From Ottelia alismoides (Eukaryota; Streptophyta; Magnoliopsida; Alismatales; Hydrocharitaceae), in the NCBI GenBank assembly GCA_037367405.1, contig JAZKJV010000680.1, positions 434,001-498,000 on the forward strand: 64,000 bases of DNA. The letters run 5' to 3'. Shown in pieces: positions 57,277-64,000 of this stretch. Under the pieces are notes generated by a model. That model ran no database searches and was not told where the DNA came from. It saw only the letters and a list, made by a program, of their open reading frames with translations. The position numbers and the translations under genes were made by a program. Positions within the stretch are counted from its first letter, which is position 1, and every line of letters begins with the position of its first letter.

Positions 57277-58860
57277 TATATATTGTATATATACTTTAGC
57301 CATAACTCGTACTTTGTGTGAGTGTGTTAATAAATAAAATGACTAAAAATCACAACCTAAAAATCACAAAAATTTTAAAATTTTTCCTTTTACATAAAAT
57401 TCTTTCTTGCACATACATGTTTGTAAATAACTATTTGTAAAAACTATTTTTGTACAAATATTTGTAAAAATATTTTGATTGTAAAATGTTTATAAAGATT
57501 TTTGTATAAGAATTATGTATATAGTACAAAATTTTTGAAAAATGTTTGAAAAATAAAAAGTTTGCAAAAATCATTTTGTAAATATTTATAAAAAGTTTGC
57601 AAAACTTCTGCACTCATGCATTCAAACATTTTCAAAAATTTTGTATAATTTAATAATTGCATAAAAAGAGTTTTGTACATATTTGTATATATTCTTCTGA
57701 ATCATAGTTGACATTTAAACTAGTTTGGGGTTAAATTGGAAAATGGAGCTTGGTTAAGACCTTAATCCACCTAATTCTCATAAGAACCTTATAGGATTTG
57801 GGGTTAAGACTTTTCAGGTCCATTTGTGACTTAATTCTTTGAGTCCACTAGGCTATGTTCATATGTCATCTTGATGAGACTAAGTAGAACACTTAACAAC
57901 GCACGTATGACTCTCACAGACAATGGCTTTACTTGGACCAGCACCTTACACATATCTCTCCACGGATGAGGTGATGAGGAGGCAGTTTCCTTTGGCTTGG
58001 GGTAGCATACGAGGGAAGTACTTCTAGGAAGTACATCTAATCTTCCTTTAGGGAGGGATGTGCATCTCAACTTGATCTGGTGTTGTTGAGGTCTATAGAC
58101 AAGAGTTCTGAGTTGCAATAATGCTTCAAAAGAGGGATGGTCTACTGGCTCAAGAAGAAAAAGACCTTATGTTTATGTTGCACCATGCAGATATGTTGTA
58201 CATATGCATATCAAAAAATGTGCAAAATCAATAAAAACTTAAAAAAAGTGGACATGACTGATTGAAAATAAAATGTCTGCTAGAGTGTATATAGTCAAAT
58301 AAAGCAAAGCTTATGTATTACACCTTCTCAACTCATGAAGCTTGCAGTGGGAGACTTAGCTACACTAGTTGGGCTCCCAAGGACACATGTCTACACTGGC
58401 CACGGTCCATTCTCTTCTTTCCCCTCTTCTTGAGCCGATTGCACTTGAACTTAGAAGGTAATAGCCCGCTCCTCGAGGAATGAGCTGCTAGACTGAGGAA
58501 TTAGAGTTACCTTGTTGAAGGAGGTTGTTTCTTTGTCATTTCTGAGGTGGGGAGCTACATATCACTTACACAGTACAAGGAAAGATTCATGATAATTAGA
58601 GTTTGTGTATGTAGACTTATTTTGATCCTGATTATTGAGGAGTCTTGACCATAGAATGGTGGAACTTAGAGGTTGTTGAGTCTTACACCTAGATCCAAAT
58701 AAGGTTCCTACAAACTAATAATCCAAAGGTCTGACTGAGCTCCATACTTCAACTTAATGAAGATAAGTTTAATAATCAACCTTGATTCTCCTTCTTTTTC
58801 TTTCTTCCTCTTTTCACTTCTTTTCCAAATATGTGTTTGCTAAGGGACTAGCAAAGGTAA
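57277..58860 (+). other. Element D 3' noncoding block
   Basis: An AT-rich stretch (57340-57720) is followed by about 1.1 kb alignable with element A 8600-9380. A roughly 200-bp insertion-like stretch at about 58130-58325 is missing in A. No coding potential recognised. Confidence 0.7.
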
Positions 58861-58871
58861 AGTATAGGGGG
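58861..58871 (+). other. Element D polypurine tract
   Basis: AGTATAGGGGG directly precedes the 3' LTR at 58872. Confidence 0.88.
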
Positions 58872-61800
58872 TGATGAATCCCTGATTCTCCCTCTTTATT
58901 CTTTTATTTTAGCTATTTATCTTAGCAAAGCAGCATGTAAATACCTGTAAATACAATGGCATAGCATTTAGCATGTATTTATTAATATTGCATAATTAGC
59001 ATGTATTTGTGCAAAAAAAAGAATAAAGGAAAAGAAAAAGGAAGGAGGTATTTAGAATAAATACAAAGTGATCCGAACCCCAAGAGAAGGTCAAGCCTTG
59101 ACTTGATCGCCAAATAAAATAAGTAGAGAGAGATAGGGCCTACCTTGTGTTGTGCATATTACCTATATGTGTAAATAATTATTTTTGACAAAATTAATGT
59201 TATTTATTGTTTTTACCTCCTTGTATATATTTTTAAAAATAAAACAAAATAAAAATAAAAATAAAATACCGCTTTCATTGAACAAAACACATGTATGAAC
59301 CTCACATTCACTATTTATTCTATACTTGTAAATAATTTGTAAAAATATAATAAAAATTATTTTTTACTTCTAAAATTATGTTGAAAATAAATAAAATACA
59401 AATTGGGGTATCTGTGTAAAAATGACAAAATAAAAATAATTGTTCATAATACAGAGGTATATTATACCCGTATATAATAATATATATTATATATACACTA
59501 ATTTATTTTTCATAAAAATAATTAAAAATCACAGAAAATTTCTTTGAAAAAGATATTCATTTTTCATTTTTTTAATTTAAATTCATTTATTATTTTTTCT
59601 CTAATTTTCTTTATTTTCCTTCTCTATTTTGTCCTTTAACGACTTTTGTCTTGTTATAGCTTTCTTCTGATTAGGCTAGCGGGGATTCATTGACCTTAGT
59701 CAATTGGTCCCTGTCAGCCCCCTTTTCTCCAGACCAGATTTCGCACCGACTTCGCTCCATTTTCCCGACCTCATCCGAGCGCCTCTCCATCTGATCTCTT
59801 ACCCCGATTAGAGAGCTCGAACCCCTAATCCACGCCTGATGCCAAATTTGGGGATCCACACCTCGGTTCACGGGTCGCGCCTCCTTCTTTGTAGGACCTG
59901 GAACACTATATAGAGCATCCCCCTCCTCCCTTTCCCACCACCTTTTGGTTGCGTCATCACCTCCTGCATAACCGCTCCTCCTTTTCCAGAGTGACGGTGT
60001 GAGAGGGAGAGGTCGAGGAAGCTTTTTGTAGCGTGAGAGCCCCAGGTCCGGCGAGGTTCTTCCTCAGCTCCGCCGCGAGGAGCCCAGCCTCTAGCTACGC
60101 CAGCTATTGAGGACACTACTCCCGTGGATGACATCCACGTCCCTAGGCATTCTTCCTCCATCCTTAGGTACTCATCATGCCCTCCATTTTCCATTGATTC
60201 GGTCTTTTATCTGAGAAACAGAGCACCTCTGATGATGATCATTCATCCCTTGTTACACTCACTTTCGACCTTACTCCGCCTCACTCCGACTCCCTACCAC
60301 TTCTACTTTCACTCCACAACCCCCATGTGGCTCTAGCCATCAGTTTTGAGCCTCCTAGCAGGTCAATTCCCTCTCATAGCCGGAGACCTACCCCGCTCAC
60401 CCTCCACCTCTATTTTCGACACGTGTAATGCTCTAACCCTTGTTGAAACTGGCCCCCGAGCATAAGTCTTCTCCTGCAGGGTTGGAGCACGACCAGATCT
60501 CATTTGGAGGTCAGCGATACCTCAGAACAACTCCAGGTCATCCACGATCTCTCGGGCCCATCTCATAGTCCTGGGCTCTTCTGAGCCAACCAGCAGCTAC
60601 AGAGCATCTTCGCCGATGAGTCCCTCATATCAACATCTCACAAGGATGCCGGACCAGCACGCAATCACCGATTGAAACACGTCTCTGACGAGTTCTTCCC
60701 TGCTCATCCAGATAGCATCACAGTCAATGATCAGAGTCGTCTCCAGTTCTAATCTTGACTATTCATCATTGGGAAGCCCTCTGTCATCAGATCCATCTGA
60801 GGATCCTTTGTCAGCCGTCCATCGCCGAAGGGGTACCCACTCATCCAGATCGTTCATCCATAAGTGGAGCGCCATCGCTTGTTGGATCACGCTTAATAAG
60901 GGGTAAATTGTTCTTAGGCCCCTCTCTATTTTCTATTTTAAATTTAGTCTTGTAAATATTTGTTGTAGTATAAAATAGTTTGGTCATTTTGCACTTAGAC
61001 TCTTGTGTTTTCAGTATTTGCATTTTAGTCCAGTCTGTGTGATTTCTGGTACATTTGCATTTTATACCCTTTACTTCATATATATTCTGATTTGAAAGGA
61101 AAGTTTTTAGTATTTGCATTTATACCCCTATTGAACCGACTCATGTGTTGTGCACGTGGTTTTCTGGATAATTTGCACATTAGGCCCTAAACTTCCTGTG
61201 TGAGTTGTGATTTGGCCCTGAGATTTATTTTAATTATGAGTAGGTCCCTACAATTTGTGTGTCTTGTTTTTAATTAAATAAATATCAAATTAAGACTAAA
61301 GATCTATAAAAATTACTGTTATATCATGCTAACATGTGATATTTATTGTAATTTTTGGGATTAGTTTTGTGTAAATTTTGTTTTCTTAAAATCAAAAACC
61401 CATAAAAATTATTCTGTCTGTTTTAGAAAATACATAAAAATTCGAAAAATCGCTTGAAAATTTCCATAAAACTTTTTTGTCTATGTGTTTTGGTGTGATT
61501 TACTTTCAATAGCATTTTTGTTTTGAAAATCATTATAAAAACCCTAAAAAGCACAAAACTCTTGAAAACTTATAAAAATCATAAAAATTCTAAAAAATAA
61601 AAAAAATACAATTTCAGTTCCTATTTGTAGCTTTTTTATCTATTTCCTCATAAAATTGCCCCCAAGACATCAGAACAAAGTATTTTTAATTTCTAATTTT
61701 ATCATGGTTGTGCACTATTTGCATTTTTAGCACTTATTTGATTTTTTTATAAAATAACAAAAACATCAGAAAAACCCCAAAAAATTAACAAAAATATCTT

Positions 61801-62199
61801 AATATTTGAAAAACACAAAAAAACTTTTATTCTTAATTTTTGAGCATTTTAGTTCTGAATAAAAATTTAAAAGGTTTGCTTGTGTGCATAGATTCCTTAT
61901 TAGCTTGTTTTTCTCCCTTAATTAAAAATCCTAAAATTTTGCAAAATTAAAATTTAATAAAAATATGCATTTTGCTATATATTTTTGACTACTTCGAAGG
62001 TTTTCTTGTGCTCCTTGAGTTCGACCCTGGTCGCTATACCAGGTTAAAATAAATAGCGGAGACTACTTACATTGTTTGATTGCTTTATCTATTGATTGTA
62101 TGGTTCTCTATTTTTCTTGATTGTGCATTGGCCTTTTGATCCGGGTCGCAACGACCCTTTGATTATTCCCTAACTCGTGTCGCTCGGGATGCCTCATCA
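58872..62199 (+). repeat. Element D 3' LTR (3328 bp)
   Basis: Starts TGATGAATCCCTGATTC and ends GCCTCATCA. Pairs with the split 5' LTR and is related to the element C LTR. Uninterrupted here, it shows what the target of element B looked like (CTCACAAGGA at about 60647). The flank after 62199 is ATCCA, in copia element G. Confidence 0.94.
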
Positions 62200-62814
62200 A
62201 TCCACTAGGGTCCATACACCATTCTTATGCATGGAGTCAATCTCTGACTTCATTGCTAGCGTCCATCTGTCCATTTCATGATCTGCGATTGCTTCATCAA
62301 ATGAAGTTAAATCATTGTCTGTTGCTTCTGACACATGTAATCCATACCTTTCAGGTGGTGTATCCACCCTCGAACTCCTTTAAAGAGGTACAATTATTTC
62401 ATCTTTATTTATCTCTTCAGTTTCTAGTTCAGGAAGCTCAGAATACTTAGGGGACTCAATGAGTTCCTCTATTTCATTTTTGTCTTGACTTTTAAGAAAA
62501 TCATACTCTAGTTTTTCAAATCTTGAAAGATGAAAACCTTTTGGGTCTCAGGGTCATAAAGATGGTATCCAATACCATCCTAAAAGTACGCAATGAAGTA
62601 GCACTCACGAGTGTGAAATTCTAGCTTACTTGCATACATGTTCTTCACATGGACCAAGCAACCCTAAACTCTCAAGTTATTAACACTAAGTTTGGTTCTA
62701 TACCAGAGCTCATGAGGGGTCTTAGGTATAGAGTTGCTAGGAATATTGTTTAGGATAATATTGTAGATTCTTCTGCATATCCCCATAAACTAAGTGGTAA
62801 ATGTGCTTTAGTCA
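62200..62814 (-). pseudogene. Copia integrase C-terminus to RT start (element G)
   Basis: Minus-strand pieces in sequence order: KLEFHTRECYFIAY, YDPETQKVFIF, then KYSELPELETEEINKDEIIVPL, RSSRVDTPPERYGLHVSE, DEAIADHEMDRWTLAMKSEIDSMHKNGVWTLVD. The last block is the start of copia RT and ends exactly at 62200, against the 3' LTR of element D. A TAA/TAG interrupts at about 62380. Confidence 0.85.
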
Positions 62815-63234
62815 TCATTCAACGTACCATATCCCTGATAGTCTCGTTGCGTCTTTCAGTAACACCATGAAGTTGGGGGTTCCAAGAGGAGTGAGATTGG
62901 AGAAAAAATCACTTTCTTTAAGGTATTCCTTGAACTCATCCGAGAGATACTCGCCACCTCGGTCAGATCGAATCCATTTAATCTTCCTATCATTTAGGTT
63001 CTCAACCAAAGCCTTGAACTCTTTGAACTTTTCAAATGTTTCAGATTTAGGACGTAGTAGAAAGATAAACCCATATCGTGAATGGTCATCAATAAACGTC
63101 AAATAATATCGATATTCATTTTGGGTCACGGTACTGAAGGGACCACATACATCGGTATGTATTAGGTCAAGAATACCCTCGCATCTTGTAGCCTTGTTAT
63201 GAAAAGGCATCCTAGTCATTTTCCTCGAATACAA
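62815..63234 (-). pseudogene. Copia integrase catalytic core (element G)
   Basis: LDLIHTDVCGPFSTVTQNEYRYYLTFIDDHSRYGFIFLL carries the first catalytic Asp (HTD) and IKWIRSDRGGEYLSDEF the second (SDRGGEY). The region that should carry the catalytic Glu (NGVSERRNRTL-type) is scrambled by a frameshift around 62880 (SNLTPLGTPNFMVLLKDATR). It would insert element cDNA into chromosomes. It overlaps the upstream frame by about 19 bases because of another shift. Confidence 0.9.
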
Positions 63235-63668
63235 TGTAAGAAGGTAGGCAAAGATTGAACTTGTAGAAAATCTAAGGGTCCATCTTTTATCAATCTATTG
63301 ATACTATCAACAGACAAATCACCAAGCCTTTGTTGCCAAATCATATTTGAATAATTTCCATCCTCCTTGGATCTTTTAGGGTCTTTATTAGTGGTAGTAA
63401 CATTCATGACATTTTCATCAATACACAATTCATAGAGTCCACCAGAAGTCAAAACACCATCTGCAATATATTTATCATAACGACTTATGACCACTTTATT
63501 AGAGAAGAGAAACAAATATCCATTTCTAACCAACTTAGATATAGATAAAAGGTTCCTCCTGACTTTCGATACATAAAGATACTCTTTAAGTAAAATGACT
63601 CTCCCTCTAGAAAATGATAGTCTACATGTCCTGATGGCGACTGTTGCAATAGTTGCATCAGATCTCAT
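63216..63668 (-). pseudogene. Copia protease end and GAG-pre-integrase region (element G)
   Basis: VILLKEYLYVSKVRRNLLSISKLVRNGY is the usual post-protease block (V.LkdVLyVP.l..NLiSv..L). The zinc-binding N-terminal integrase domain follows as MIWQQRLGDLSVDSINRLIKDGPLDF...LPTFLHCIRGK. The two His of the HHCC motif (WH.RLGH in relatives) are Q and D here and the first Cys is lost, so zinc binding is unlikely. Confidence 0.85.
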
Positions 63669-64000
63669 CTGGATAACTATCTACCCTTGACCAAGATCTC
63701 TAGTTTCATGAAGCAGATGCTACAAATTTTATACATGAACAAAAGCACCAGAATCTATAACCCGACTGCCTTCTCGTCCAACGAGAAATTTGGTTTCAAC
63801 AATAAAAATATATTTCATACCTATTAGGGCTTTACCTTTGTCGACCAACTTTAGGTAATCCGGGCAATTACACCTCCAGTGCCCTAGCTTCTTGCAGTGA
63901 TGACAGACATCGGTTTTCTTCGATGCTATCATAGTGAATGCATTAGGAGATGAGCCAATACCTTGACTCTTCTTCTTTCTCATCTGGTCTAGGCGCTTCC
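63669..64000 (-). pseudogene. Copia gag C-terminus and protease start (element G, cut by window)
   Basis: RKKKSQGIGSSPNAFTMIA, then the CCHC knuckle CHHCKKLGHWRCNC (C-x2-C-x4-H-x4-C), which binds element RNA. Next, after KYIFIVETKFLVGREGSRV, the protease catalytic motif IDSGAFVHV (about 63732-63757). It continues beyond 64000. Frame broken near 63729. Confidence 0.88.

Larger units (their letters stand above)
33349..62199 (+). mobile_element. Element D: Athila/Tat-like gypsy retrotransposon (interrupted by B)
   Basis: 5' LTR in two parts (33349-34919, 47070-48642), Asp-type primer-binding site, leader, gag, protease, RT, RNase H, integrase, inverted-repeat array, 3' noncoding block, polypurine tract and 3' LTR. 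It is inserted in the RT gene of copia element G. The first ~220 bp of its 5' LTR are missing together with about 0.5 kb of G, best explained by one deletion across that junction. The lineage call rests on tRNA-Asp priming, long LTRs and the VFMD(D)[13 protein letters not shown] and YHPQTNG motifs. Every protein domain is broken. Confidence 0.92.
62200..64000 (-). mobile_element. Element G: Ty1/copia retrotransposon, 5' part (right of element D)
   Basis: Minus strand, continuing past the window: gag end with zinc knuckle, protease, pre-integrase, integrase and the very start of RT. The RT is cut by element D. The 3' half is at 30715-33348. Domain order Gag-PR-INT-RT-RH identifies copia. Confidence 0.9.

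Noticed and set aside
56791..58860. Possible env-like gene downstream of integrase in D, as in some Athila elements
   Set aside because: No long frame, signal peptide or membrane segment is visible; the region holds the hairpin array and noncoding sequence.
1..64000. CRISPR arrays, rRNA, tRNA genes, centromeric satellite arrays, host protein genes
   Set aside because: No regularly spaced repeats, no conserved RNA-gene boxes and no non-transposon protein domains were recognised on reading both strands.

Overview
The window is plant nuclear repeat DNA. It is AT-rich and I found no convincing host gene, tRNA, rRNA or CRISPR array. Long LTRs (about 3.1-4.0 kb), primer-binding sites of the tRNA-Asp type (close to TGGCGCCGTTGCCGGGGA), Ty3/gypsy proteins with an FMD(D)FSVYG polymerase motif, a Ty1/copia element and a plant RTE-type LINE with a TTG-repeat tail all point to the heterochromatin of a flowering plant with a large genome. 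I cannot name the species.

The whole window can be read as one nested stack. The oldest layer is gypsy element F (minus strand, 28735-30714). Leftward, F was interrupted by gypsy element E (minus; gag 18201-19527, leader, LTR 24820-28734). E received a full-length LINE (20544-23861, perfect 17-bp target duplication). E was then interrupted by element C (minus; gag start, leader, LTR 15073-18200), and C by element A (plus, 1-13400, both LTRs visible). Rightward, F abuts a copia element G (minus; 3' LTR and RNase H end at 30715-33348, 5' half at 62200-64000). G was split by gypsy element D (plus, 33349-62199). The 5' LTR of D was in turn split by element B (minus, 34920-47069, both LTRs).

Two kinds of gypsy element are present. 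D, and as far as visible C, E and F, belong to an autonomous Athila/Tat-like type. D still shows gag, protease (intact DSG), reverse transcriptase, RNase H and integrase, all broken by stops, and its RT catalytic motif is FMDA instead of FMDD. A and B share the LTR ends, PBS type, leader motif, polypurine tract and 3' noncoding blocks of the D type. In the visible sequence they encode only one long protein containing a protease-like domain whose active site is altered (DDD in A, NDD in B). They have no RT or integrase, so they look like non-autonomous partners mobilised by D-type enzymes.

The least expected structures are noncoding. Each of A, B and D carries, between the ORF end and the 3' LTR, a series of about four inverted repeats built on CTATACTTAGG...CCTAAGTATAG, often followed by a G-run. 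Each thus resembles the element's own polypurine tract (AAGTATAGGGGG). The A and B LTRs share two conserved hairpins, and A-D share a short GGGGAGAGTCGCCCC leader hairpin. Most stops in D gag are TAG, as expected from C-to-T decay of CAG codons in methylated DNA.
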